The translations under genes were made by a program, and so were the position numbers. A stretch of DNA of 64,000 bases, from NCBI GenBank assembly GCA_013396755.1, contig VWZF01003024.1, forward strand, positions 124,001 to 188,000. The letters run 5' to 3'. This DNA comes from Sclerurus mexicanus (lineage: Eukaryota > Chordata > Aves > Passeriformes > Furnariidae). The notes under the pieces were generated by a model. That model saw nothing but the letters and a program-made list of their open reading frames with translations, had not been told where the DNA came from and made no database searches. Each line of letters opens with the position of its first letter. Position 1 is the stretch's first letter. Below, piece after piece: positions 1 through 10,800 of the stretch.

Positions 1-220
1 GACCCTGGTATCCTACAAATTTTGTATGCCATCTGCTACAGGATGTCATACATATGTTAGGATTCCCAAACACCACCAACACTTCTGTTTGGGCAACAGT
101 TAGACCCTACAAGGCTACTGCAAGGTGACTTGAGTCATCTAGCATGGGTGCAGCAAAGAGAGGAGAGGAGAGGAGAGGNATGGTCAGTGACTGGCTCGCC
201 AGGGCACCAAGCCCCTTAGG
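1..220. other. unique sequence with short AGAGG-type repeat
   Basis: No gene is visible. A short purine repeat built from GAGAG/AGGAG units lies at about 157-178 and ends at an N at 179, so the repeat may be collapsed or mis-sized there. Confidence 0.6.
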
Positions 221-354
221 GTTGAAAGAATGTCTGGACAATACTTTTAGTCATATAGGTTTGGTTTATGTAGTCTTGTAAGGAGCAGGGAGTTGTACTC
301 AATGACCCCTGTGGGTCCCTTCCAGCTTAAGATATGACTATAATTCTGTGATCC
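221..354 (+). mobile_element. CR1 LINE 3' end fragment (type ending GTGGGTCCCTTCCA)
   Basis: The stretch carries the phrase AGGAGCAGGGAGTTG followed by GTGGGTCCCTTCCAGC, then ends in ATTCTGTGATCC. This is the usual 3' end of a class of avian CR1 elements, which terminate in short ATTCTATG-like repeats. Only the last ~130 bp survive and several positions are changed, so it is an old 5'-truncated insertion in plus orientation. The subfamily is not assigned. Confidence 0.6.
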
Positions 355-1550
355 TCCCCTCTAGACTGTAGTGACTGAAGTTCAATTGATTGTAGGTGAA
401 AGAACTAACTATAAAGTTTTACTGGCTGAAAAACTCATCCAATGTCATAAAGTACTTCACTGATTCCAAGGAGCTACAGATATACACACTTTGTATAGAA
501 GCAACAACAAACTCCAACAAAATACACAGGATTCAAAAAGCTATGAATCAATTGTATGGCAGAGTCCACAATTTTTCAAAAAAAAGTATCTGAAATGCTC
601 CTACAGCTCGATAGTTACAGGTCAGGGATAATGATACATAAATAAAATACTTAGCATGTTCATAATCAAAATGTTATTGCTTTACAAAAATGTTAATTTT
701 GCTGTTATAATTACGAGTGCTCTAATTGCACTTTAACAGCCATCAGGGGTCATCTCCCAGTTTCATCCACCAGCCGGCAGTGACACTTCTGCCAACTGCA
801 GAAATGTATATGCATGTGTATTTGGAAGAATAATTATAGTTTTCACCTACTTGCAAGACTCCTTCTAAATTATTATGGGCCTCCAATGGTATGAGAAATT
901 CCAGTGAGTGGCACAGATTCAGGAGACTCATGACAGGCTGTATGCATTGCAAGTATAGCCTTAGTTCTCATTTTAGCTCTCTTGTAGTGATGATAAATGT
1001 ATATAAAGTATTATAATCTTTTAATTATAATCTTGTAATTATAAACTGTTAAGGTCTAAACAGTATTAAAGATTTATTTACATGATGACTATTTTGAGAT
1101 GATATAGCATCCATGGCCTTCACTAGTCATTGGGAAGGATGGTCTGTGTTAGTGTCCCAATGAGAGCTAATAACCATGATAAAATAAAATTCCTACTTGT
1201 CTGTAGCAGTTCTGGGGCTGTATTATCACATACTAATACTTTGCAATTCTTTAAGCTATAGACAACACTCTAAATAAGCATTGTGAAACCCAAAAGAATA
1301 TTTCCTATTAGAAGTTTCAGTCTTTATTAAAAAAGAAAAAAAAAAAGACACAAAGCAAACAATTAGGGAGCATGCTTTAAGATGTCTGTAATGAGAGATA
1401 TAAAATAACAACTGCTAATTCCAGGTGATATTTGCATTTCAGATCTTTACAGGACAGTGAATCCCACCATGCACCACAGTAACCAATTAAAGATGATGCA
1501 AATTGACTCCACTGTCAGTATTTTCTGATTTAGCTGCCTAAAGTCATTCC
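355..1550. other. unique AT-rich sequence, no gene seen
   Basis: The open frames (for example 396-593 plus and 743-952 minus) are short and show no recognisable domain. An A-rich run lies at about 1327-1348. Nothing else stands out. Confidence 0.6.
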
Positions 1551-1555
1551 CAGAC

Positions 1556-1660
1556 GTGGTGTGGTTTTGTGGGTTTTTCTGTTGTTGTTTTGTGTTTTGT
1601 GTTTTTGTTTTTTGTTTGTTTGTTTTTGTTTTTTTGGGGGGTTTTGCTTTTGTTTTTTAC
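1556..1660. repeat. G/T-rich low-complexity tract
   Basis: About 100 bp composed almost entirely of T and G on the plus strand, with many GTTTT and TGTTT units and a run of six G. The 76-codon open frame across it is mostly F, V, C and G and reflects base composition, not a protein. Similar G/T tracts recur at 3396-3448, 25493-25545, 46058-46148, 53937-53980 and 63224-63288, all with the G/T strand as plus. Confidence 0.85.
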
Positions 1661-1945
1661 TTTTCTTATTCAGTATTTCAAAGTCAAATCAATCCAGCAC
1701 TAACTTTCTTCCCTCTTCCTCTTGAGACATTCAGATTTTCAGGCTCCTTTTTTCCTGTGAGCATCTTCTCACCAATCCTTTTCTGAAATGTCAAGGGCAG
1801 AGGACACAGTATCTGTAAAACTTGTCAGTGACTTGGGCTCACTTCTATACCATTGTGACGTCCCGCTCTTAAGGGGGAGGGAGCACCCAAGATTCATAAA
1901 TGCTCATGGTCATTCGGAATGACAAAAGTCAGAGGGTCCACAGAN

Positions 1946-2315
1946 GGTCCCTGCTCACTTCTCAGCCTCATTCCTGCTCTTGTGCTGCACTTGTCTACAG
2001 GAGCTACAACAAGGATTTTTGTCCTGCAAAAGTGCTGCCCTACCTCTGCACGGCCCCTTCTCCACATGTTGTTCTTTCCCTCAGCGTGTTACTACCAACA
2101 ATCGCTGGTTATTCCCAACAATTCTTGTCTGTTATTGCGAGCAATCCTTGGTTGGCTCCACAGCCATCCAGCTATCAGTGTTGGAGATGTAACATTAGCC
2201 CCTTATTTTTTTGGATTCTACAATCATAACAAAGTGCTCAGTTTCCTGTGCACTGACAGTCTTTCAGTTTGAAGAAAAAAAAAGAAAAAAGAACCAGACA
2301 ACTGTTCTATTTTAA
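1946..2315 (+). repeat. 370-bp direct repeat, copy 1, bracketed by Ns
   Basis: This copy matches 2559-2928 at an offset of exactly 613 bp. The only difference I found is G versus C in the GCAATCCTTG(G/C)TTGG segment. The A-runs near the end (nine A, G, six A) have the same length in both copies. There is an N immediately before (1945) and immediately after (2316), so the copy coincides exactly with an N-bounded block. Confidence 0.95.
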
Positions 2316-2558
2316 NAAAAAGAGAGAAAAAGAAATCACCTGGTTCCAGCATCAGTCCAGCCAATGGAATGTCCAGGACCCTGGGGCACATGCATGGGCT
2401 TGGTGGAGGTGCCTTTTCATAGGTTGGTTTTCCTCGACTTGAAGAGAAGTTTCTCATTTCCTATGCAAATCCGTTCTGATGGACAGTCCATTCTTTCAGA
2501 TGTTCTGGAAATGGATTGGAGGGCTTCAGGGACCTTGGGTGGTCTTGATCCCCCCTAC

Positions 2559-2928
2559 GGTCCCTGCTCACTTCTCAGCCTCATTCCTGCTCTTGTGCTG
2601 CACTTGTCTACAGGAGCTACAACAAGGATTTTTGTCCTGCAAAAGTGCTGCCCTACCTCTGCACGGCCCCTTCTCCACATGTTGTTCTTTCCCTCAGCGT
2701 GTTACTACCAACAATCGCTGGTTATTCCCAACAATTCTTGTCTGTTATTGCGAGCAATCCTTGCTTGGCTCCACAGCCATCCAGCTATCAGTGTTGGAGA
2801 TGTAACATTAGCCCCTTATTTTTTTGGATTCTACAATCATAACAAAGTGCTCAGTTTCCTGTGCACTGACAGTCTTTCAGTTTGAAGAAAAAAAAAGAAA
2901 AAAGAACCAGACAACTGTTCTATTTTAA
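2559..2928 (+). repeat. 370-bp direct repeat, copy 2
   Basis: This is the second copy of the 1946-2315 segment. It sits in continuous sequence with no Ns at its edges, so it is the more likely genuine location of this DNA. Confidence 0.95.
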
Positions 2929-3934
2929 TAAGAGACTTGATGGAACCAGTCTCATTTTGGCTATTGAACTGGCTGACACTAAAGGCTAAGGTCAGTTCAT
3001 CAGCAGAAGTGGCCAGTCAATATCATGTTCAGCATTTCTGAGAACTCCATCAATGACCATTGAGTGCCAACAGCTGATAACAAGGACCTGCTCAATAGAC
3101 ATGCTGAGCCTGGCTCTTCACAACTCTGCCTTATGAGTGACAAAAGAACAAATCAGAAATGTTCTTATTATTGACAGCTGGAAATTCCAGCCAGTCCATT
3201 TCTCATCTTATTCCTGGTAGCAAACTCACCCACCACACTTTTATCATTGCTGAAGATGACTATGTATTAGAGATGATGGTTTAGGGAATGGTCAAGGAAG
3301 AAGGGTTTGGCCCCCGAACACTGAACACTGTATTTCCCATGATGTCTCTTTTTCTCCTTTACGTTTTTAAGTTTAGTTTTGAAAAACTTTTTTAAAAGGG
3401 TTTTTTGTTTTGTTTTGGGTTTGTTTTGTTTTGTTTTGGTGTTTTTAAATGGAAACTTCTTTATGATTTTGTCCCCTTGCAACTTTGCCTACTGAGACAT
3501 TTTTGTCTTTCTCTGTCTCAGCTGTGTCCACAGCACAGTAGTAAATTAGGAACATTTTCCTTTTTCAGACCATGGAATTTATTTCCTGTATCCATTAAGA
3601 ATCTACATATTTATATCCTTCAAATATCTATCAAAGAAAAGGAGAAAAAGGGAGCAAAATTGAAATAAAGCTATATTTATAAGAAGATAATATATTAATT
3701 ATCATAATAATAATAAGAGAAGAGAGAGTTGGGAGACCTTGTTGATCAGCTATTCTATCTCTCTTTAAAGGAATCATTATTTTTCACAATATATTTTCCT
3801 CAAGATCTGTCTAGTCTCCTCTCAAAATATTTTAAGCAACAGCTTTTCTGTCACATTTCTTGTAAGATCATTCCATGAGACAATAGATTTTATGGCTGGG
3901 AACTAAGCCCTGCTATACAGACTACATGTACTCT
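2929..3934. other. unique sequence with one G/T tract
   Basis: No gene is visible. A G/T-rich tract (TTTTGTTTTG units) occupies about 3396-3448, and an imperfect ATA/ATAATA stretch lies near 3695-3716. Confidence 0.6.
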
Positions 3935-4062
3935 GAATTATAGGATCATTTAGGTTGGAAAAGACATCTAAGATAATTGAGTCCAACTGTGAACCCAACA
4001 CCATCCTGTTCACCACTAAACCATGTCCCCAAGTGCCACATCCACACACCTTTGAACAGATT
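3935..4062 (-). mobile_element. CR1 LINE 3' end fragment
   Basis: Read on the minus strand this is the last ~130 bp of a CR1 element. The plus strand shows ATCATTTAGGTTGGAAAAGAC, then ATTGAGTCCAACTGTGA and CTAAACCATGTCCCCAAGTG, all typical of the reverse complement of the avian CR1 end. The copy is 5'-truncated and diverged. Confidence 0.85.
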
Positions 4063-5175
4063 TGTAAAAACTTTTCTCATTAATTCTTCATATGAAGTGA
4101 TAAGATACTTCTAATAGTTGAGTTCCTAGTGAGGTGTGGTGAAACTCCCTGTATTACTATTTTGCTTCTTATTTACTACCTGTGAGTTTACTAGTTAGGA
4201 GGTTCTAGGGATTTTTTCCTCACTTTGTTACTTTTGCTTGCTTTACTCTATCTGTGCAATCAACATAGCTAAATTAAAGCTACACACTATAACAATTTGG
4301 CAAATGGCTTTAAGATTTGTGTAATTTTGACATGCTATTAAGGCATGAGTTTAGCATTCTCAAAACTTACTATGCATTTGTTTCCTCACACCTAGTAACA
4401 CATATGAGATTCAGTTTCTCATCAAAGTGCAATTTGCAAAATGAGTGGAAGATACTTCTATTTTGGCCTGTTTATGCTGTGAGCTCTTTGGGGAAGATTT
4501 GAGCAATAGTCAAGAAACAATCACACAATGAGAAATAATCAAAAGTTTAAAATAATCACAATCAGGCTATGATAAATTCTGACATACTGTTTTCTTTGAC
4601 AAGACATGCACATTGCTTCTAGTAGAAGAGTTACTAGTTTAATGATCTCAGGCACAAAAAAATGTTTTCTGATATTCTTGTTTTGAGTTTCTTGCAGTCG
4701 CTTGTGACAGCTATGTTTTTTTGTCTTACAATACCATAAACACTATCAAAACATTTTGATAATTCATAAGAAAAGTTCTAAGTATGCCCAGTATGTGCAC
4801 TCATGTAGTAGAAAGCAATCCATCTGGTTTTGTAGTCAGGAATGAGTTGTTGAAATAGAAAGCCACTACTTTGGAAAGGAGGAGGGCAGTAGTGCCTGGC
4901 AAAAAGGCTGGCTAAACATGTTTTGCTCAGCTTTAAAACCAGCTGAATACTGGGAATATGACTAGAATGTATGAGGGTTGGGGTTTTTTTCATACAGGGG
5001 AAGCATATGTATGTGAGAAGAAAAGAGACTTTGAAAGATGAAAAAGAGAAAAAAGTCTAATTAAAAGGAATTTAAAGAAAAAAAATTAAGTCAAATTCTT
5101 ATGCGGTGTCTATTATTCCGGAGGCCATGTCGTTCTGCTGGCTAAGGTCAGATGAGGTTTTAATTATGCAGATAA
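4063..5175. other. unique AT-rich sequence, no gene seen
   Basis: No repeat family or coding exon was recognised. The open frames (61-71 codons) lack any domain. Confidence 0.55.
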
Positions 5176-6090
5176 AATCATAGTATAGTTTGGGTTGGAA
5201 AGGGAAGTTAAAGGTCATCTAATCAAGACCCACTGCAATAAGCAGGGATGTTTGCAACTAGACCAGGTTTTCAGCCTTGTCTAGCCTGACCTTGAATGTT
5301 TCTAGGGATGGGGCCCATCTCCCTGGGCAACCTGTACCAGTGTATTACCATGGCCATTGTAAAACAGTATCTTCCTTATATCTAGTCTGTCTACCCTCTT
5401 TCAGTTTAAAACTGTTACCCCCTGTCCTATCACAACAGGTCCTGTTAAAAAGGTTGTCCCCATCTTTCTTACAATGCCCTTTTAAGTATTGAAAGGTCAC
5501 ACTGACATCTCCCTGGAGTCTTCTCTTCTCCAGGCTGAACAGCCTTAACTCACTCAGTCTGTCTTCATACCGAAGGTGTTCCAGCCTTCTCATCATCTTT
5601 GTGGGCCTCCTCTGGACTTGCTCAACAGGTCCATGTCTTCCCTGTGCTGAGGACTCCAGAGCTGGATGAAGAAGTCCAGTTGGGGTCTCATGAGAATGGA
5701 ATAGAGGGACAGAATCATCTCCCTCAACCTGCTACCTACCTCCTTTGATGCAGTCCAGGACACCGTTGGCTTTCTGGGCTGCAGGTGCACATTGACAGCT
5801 CATGTCCAGCCTTTCATCCACTCGTACTCCAAAGTCCTTCTCATCAGGGATGCTCTCAATTCCCTCATTCCTCAGCCTATATTTGATACCAGATGTTGCC
5901 CTGACTCAGGTACAGGACCGTACTCTTGTCCTCACTCATGAGGTTCACGTGGACACAGTCGTCAAGCCTGTCCAGGTCCCTCTGGATGGCATCCTTTCCT
6001 TCCAGCCTGCTGACCGCTCCACACAGCTTGCTGAGGGTGAGGTTAATCCCACTGTCCATGGCTTTGATTGAGGTACTGAACAGAACTGGA
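5176..6090 (-). mobile_element. CR1 LINE, longest copy in the window (ORF2 3' part plus 3' end)
   Basis: About 0.9 kb of CR1 in minus orientation. The 3' end lies at the left (AATCATAGTATAGTTTGGGT) and the truncated 5' side is near 6090. CR1 elements are non-LTR retrotransposons that move by target-primed reverse transcription and usually insert with 5' truncation, as here. Translation of the minus strand gives recognisable ORF2 C-terminal pieces in three different frames, so the copy is dead. No target-site duplication was sought beyond the edges. Confidence 0.95.
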
Positions 6091-6095
6091 TACAA
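5345..6095 (-). pseudogene. CR1 ORF2 (reverse transcriptase) C-terminal remnant, frameshifted
   Basis: Three minus-strand open pieces in three different frames (6095-5877, 5790-5593 and 5596-5345) carry parts of the CR1 ORF2 protein in the correct order. The first contains MDSGINLTLSKL and then LEGKDAIQRDLDRL. The second contains IQLWSPQHREDMDLL. The third contains [12 protein letters not shown] and CCDRTGGN. At least two frameshifts and a stop at 5877 break the frame. Between TLSK and LCGAV the usual FADDTK stretch is absent, which removes the catalytic Asp pair of the reverse transcriptase without shifting the frame. No product is expected. Confidence 0.9.
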
Positions 6096-7539
6096 AGCCC
6101 ACTTTTACAATCCTGCTGTCAAGGCACAGTCACACTAAAAACTCTGCATTACCCCCACTTTACTGGAAATACCCAATTTCCTCTTCCAAATATAGAAAAA
6201 TATTTTAGCTATTGTCTTGCAACAGCTGTTGGCAAATGCTGCCTTCCCTGAGGGTGATCACAGTGTAAAATGTAACACCTGCATTACCTAGAAAAGCTCA
6301 AAATTGGCTTTTGATGAAAAGGAAGAGAAGGGGAGAATGATTTTGTGATGAATGGCATTTAGCACAACGCACTGGTGGTGGCCATGGGAAAAAGACTCAG
6401 GAAACTAATGTTTGCACCTAAGAAACACAGAAAATAACTTCCCAGGATAGTTACTTCTATTTACTAGAAGCAGGTCTAACTTTAATGTCATTATGTTCTA
6501 TCTTCTAATAAATGGATAAAAGTGCTCTTTTACTTATTTTTGCTCAAGAATTATACTAAAAATCAGTACCCTGCCACTGCGAATTCAACACAGTGGTGGT
6601 ATATCATAAATCACTGTGATTCTATTGTTCTCTAATGTATCTTTTTGCCTCTATGAAATGTACCTTTTTGTACAGCAAATTTGGTATGTTAGACCTAAAA
6701 ATTCTTTTTGCTTTCTGTTTTTCCATTATTTTCCTTCATGCAGATAGATAAAGAGGTAATCACATAGGAACTATGAAGTAAACCTTGCAGAAAGAGGAAA
6801 AATGCAATTAAAGTAACAATCAGTTACAGCAAACTCACTTTAATAGTTCTTTTATTCACCGAAGAAGATATTATTAAGGAAATATGAATATTCTGAGATA
6901 AGTTATTTAAAGGACACAGAGCAGTTTCATGTTTTTTTCTAGTTCAAAAGACCATAGTGAATGCTTGAAGGATATAATCTTAAAATTACAGCCTGGATCA
7001 AAGTTGAAAATGTATAAAATTCAGTGCATAAATTCAAGACATTAAAAAAAAAAGACAAAGGAGATAACATGCAATTTCTTACCTTAATAGTCTCTTTCTT
7101 CATGTGGAAAACAGAAAAGACGACCAAGTTTATTTAGTATAGAAATATGACTGCTAGGAATTTGGATGAAAGTGATGCATCCTTAATCTGAGTACATCTG
7201 GGAATCATGAGCTCTTACGGATTGAAGGATGATTGGAAAATTGTCAGACCAGTTTTGTTGACATTTTAGTACTACCTCTCAGAAAGGGTAGGTAAATTTG
7301 CATGACAAGACTAGATGGGTAATCCTCTGATGGGGTTATAAGTAGGATATACCCTCAACAATAGTGAAAATATCTTCCAAACCCTAAATAATGCATTTGC
7401 ACAGGTTACCCTTATCCCTGTGATCATAGAGGTTATTTAGACAGAAGCAAAGAAGCATCCTACCCTGTGAAATTTCCACCACGACCATGAATTTTCTGAC
7501 AGAGAAGGACACTCCATATCTGGCAGAGTCTTGAGTGAT
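6096..7539. other. unique AT-rich sequence, no gene seen
   Basis: No coding exon or repeat family was recognised. The minus frame 6939-7127 has no domain. Confidence 0.55.
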
Positions 7540-7856
7540 TGTTGTGGTTTCACCCCAATCAACACCAAAACACCACCCAGCCACTTGATTCCTCCCCTGC
7601 AGCAAGGATTGCGATAAGGACAGTTTGAAAGGTAAAGCAAAAGCCATGTTCACAAGCAAAGCAAAATAGGGAATCCATTCACCACTTCCCATGGGCAGGT
7701 AAGTGTTCAACCATCTAGAAGAAGGCCAGGCTCCATCACGTGTAAGGGGGGCTTGAGAAGACGAACACTGTAACTCCAAGTGTTCCATCCCTATTTCCTT
7801 CTTTCCCCTGCTTTATATACTGTGCATGTCACCATGCAGTATGGAATGTCCATCGA
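7540..7856 (+). mobile_element. endogenous retrovirus LTR fragment (5' part)
   Basis: The block starts with TGTTGTGGTTTCACCCCAAT and includes AAGCAAAGCAAAATAGGGAA, ATTCACCACTTCCCATGGGC and GCTTTATATACTGTGCATG. I recognise this as the U3 region of an LTR common in songbird genomes, though I cannot give the family name. TTTATATAC at 7812-7820 fits the LTR TATA box. The right end is cut off shortly after TATGGAATGTCC, so the LTR 3' end is missing. No internal viral genes are attached. The same family appears inverted at 55016-55252. Confidence 0.8.
7812..7820 (+). promoter_or_regulatory. LTR TATA-box-like motif
   Basis: TTTATATAC sits about 270 bp from the LTR start, where the TATA box of this LTR family falls. 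Whether it still drives transcription cannot be seen from sequence. Confidence 0.4.
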
Positions 7857-10800
7857 ATATGGATAAAAAAATAAAAAAATAAAAGTTAGGGGAAGTATCA
7901 ATTAGGGATTATTGTATAGGCTAAAAGAGAAACACCACAATTACTCGCTCTGCTCATACCTGTTTCTATACATCCACTTTCAGCTGTGGCTGAAAACAAA
8001 ATAGAGGACTAAATGGGCAGTTTTCTGAACTAACAGACAATTTTTATATCTATTTAGAGTTTTAAAGCAACACGTCTGGTCCTTAAAACAAAATTAATTA
8101 ATTTATGCCATTTTCAGGATGTACAAAATAAAGTGATTAACTCCTCCTTAGTTTTAAAATTTCTTCCAGAAATATCACAAGCTTACTTTTTGCTTCCATT
8201 TTTAAGCCAAGTAAACTGCCTTTACAAGAAGAGAAATATTTAGTTTTATTGTTGAGGATTTTATTGTAGAATTAGTTTGGTGAGTAGAATCCATTTTGTT
8301 ACACAAATAATAGGAAAAGACTTCAGATGAAAAATTTTATCAGAGTTGCAGGGAACAGAGATACCCATGATGTCATTTGCAGCTATACAATTTCTTTCCC
8401 ATCAGCTTGTCAGCCCATATTAATGTTTGCTTTTGTCAGTATGGAACTTGTTAAATATGGCAGGAAACTTGGGAGAGTAATATGTGCTGCAATTTATTTT
8501 TATCCCATTGCAGTCTGCAGTCAGAGTGACTTTATCCTCACACATCAGATTTTGTTGGGGAAGAAAGATGTTGGGATTTTGTTTTTCCCCATTAAGTTAA
8601 TGCAGAAGAATCTAATAAAACTTGCATTGTTCCTTGCAAAATAAAAAAAGCATAAATGAAAAGTGTCAGACAGACCCCATGGTACATTCATGCATACATC
8701 TACAGCTATTCTGGTGCACTGCTAAAAAAAATAACCCTGCATTGTTTACAGTATTTTTTTTATTGATGTAAATGAGCAATTGAAACTAAGTTACTGAGAC
8801 GTGCTTTCTTCCTATTGCAGTTTAACTCACCCATATGTTCCTAAAAGGAGGTTTTTTTCTACTCAGGCCAAAAATCCCAGAGAAGAATAATTGATGAAAT
8901 ATGAATCACTCGATTTCTCTGAAAGAAAGGGAATTGTTTTTATAGTCTTTCATCTTTTGGTCCCTCCTCACCTTTAATGACATTCACACAGTGCCAGCTA
9001 GAATTAGCATCATGAGCTATAGGAACAGTTTGGAACAATCAAAGCTTCTTTTTTAGAAGAATACAGAATCCTAGAAGGAGAAAGCCTCTGAACATATGGT
9101 GTTTAGACAGGTGCTCTGTAAAATACAACTTTCCTCAGGTGAAGCTGCTGTCACTGCTTTTAATCAAAAGACTACAAAAAGCATATTGTTTGTCCTTTTG
9201 TTTTCCTCTCTCCCTTGTGTTTTTTTTCTTATTTTACAAAAAATAAAAATCAGTCCACCTTTTGTGTTTCCATGTGTCTGTGTTTCCACAAAATATAGAA
9301 AGAAGGAGGGAGGGGGAGGAAAAAAAAAAGCATAAAATGTTCTAAAAACATTCTATGAAGTGTAAAAAAATTATAAATGCAAGGAAGGTAGAACTTCTTA
9401 CTGACCTGTGCTAGACATTGGTGGTATCAGCCAGCTCTAAATGCCCACTTCAGGCCACAGCTCAGTCCAAAACTATGTTTTCCTCCAGATTGGATTTGAC
9501 TGATATCTCAAAGCACCCCATACTATTGAAAGGTCCAGTTTCAACACTCAAGTTTCCTCAGAGACTTAAAATCCCACTTTCATTGCAAGGTGTCTCAATC
9601 CTGCCATTTTCCTCTTAAACATGCATTTTCAAAACTATTCTCAAAATAAATATACCAATCTATAATTTTCTATAATAATTTGAGTACTAACACCAAGCAC
9701 AAGATGCATCAGAAGCTGCCAATTTCTTTTGAAAAAGGACAGGGATATATTGTGTCCTGTAGCATGATGACATCCCGAGGCTTAAAACATTCAGTCAATC
9801 GTTTTACGCTGTTGCCTCTCTAGATAAGATCTACTTTATTTTTGTTGTATAATAGCTAAGTGATTAGGGCTTCATTTCCAGCTGGATCTCTAGCCATTGG
9901 TGTTATGCAACTAATAAACAATTTCTTTCCCTCTCTCCATCCTTCTTTCCTTTTTGTTTTTCTCTTTTTTTTTCTTTTAACCTTTTTCATCTTTTTCACA
10001 GTAGCTGAGTTTCCATTGACTATCTGAAATAATTGAAATATAGAAGTCCCATGTTGTTAATCAACTGTTTCTGAATGTGTATCTTCTTCTATTTCTTTTC
10101 CTTAATTGAGAATTTACCCTCTGACAGAGCTTTCCACGTTTCCTCTGAATTTGATTTGTCTGTCAGAAGCAGAGAGAAGAAAATCTCATCCAATTTTAGG
10201 ACATGTCTGGGTGTTTTGAGCAAGTGGAAGGGGGAGCGGGGAGCAGTTGATGCTGGCACGCACAGCAGTGCTGGGAGGTTACCAAGCAACGAGACAGAGA
10301 TGTGTCACAGGGCCAGGGGAGATGGGGAGGATGAACAAAAGTGTGGACAAAGAATTTGAGAAGATGAAGGGAAGTGTCGCGATTGCCTGACCTCTTTCTT
10401 ATTTCTTATCTTGAGTTGCAATGGCATCAGTAAAGAAAGGCTGTGTAAAGCATCTCAATTTGTTTACGTGCACTCTTGGAGGCAGAAGGGTTGGAGAAAG
10501 CTTGGAGTGCAACGTGGTCATCAAAGGATTATCCTGTCAAGAGCCCACTGCGTAAGCAAAAGGGGACAAATTGTGCATGTGAACAGAAAAAGTGTGTGTT
10601 TGTCACTGGGAGAGAGGGAGTCGCAGTACAAACAAATCCTGTTGTATTATACACAGGAAGAAAAAATATTAATTAGAACCTGATTTGACTTCAAAAAAGT
10701 TTGCAGTTCATAGAATACCTTAAATTTGGAATTTAGATTTCCTTGGTTTTAAAAGCTTCTTAAAAATTGCTCTTGCACCAATTTCCCACACCTTTGACTC

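Larger units (their letters stand above)
1854..2928 (+). mobile_element. LTR-like element or solo-LTR-like block, family not assigned
   Basis: The block may begin at TGTGACGTCCCGCTC (1854), which resembles the TG start of retroviral LTRs. It contains a CCAAT motif (about 2360) and an octamer-like ATGCAAAT (about 2463), both common in LTR promoters. No TG...CA pair with a convincing target-site duplication was found, so the boundaries are uncertain. The block holds two nearly identical 370-bp segments (1946-2315 and 2559-2928). Open frames of up to 173 codons in it have no recognisable viral or cellular domain and are repeated because the DNA is repeated. It could also be another kind of dispersed repeat or unique DNA. 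Confidence 0.35.

Noticed and set aside
2364..2885. 173-codon frame across the LTR-like block
   Set aside because: The same peptide repeats in 1919-2272 only because the DNA is duplicated. It has no retroviral domain and the block is non-coding in character.
7384..7788. 134-codon minus-strand frame
   Set aside because: It runs antisense through the LTR U3 fragment and carries no domain.
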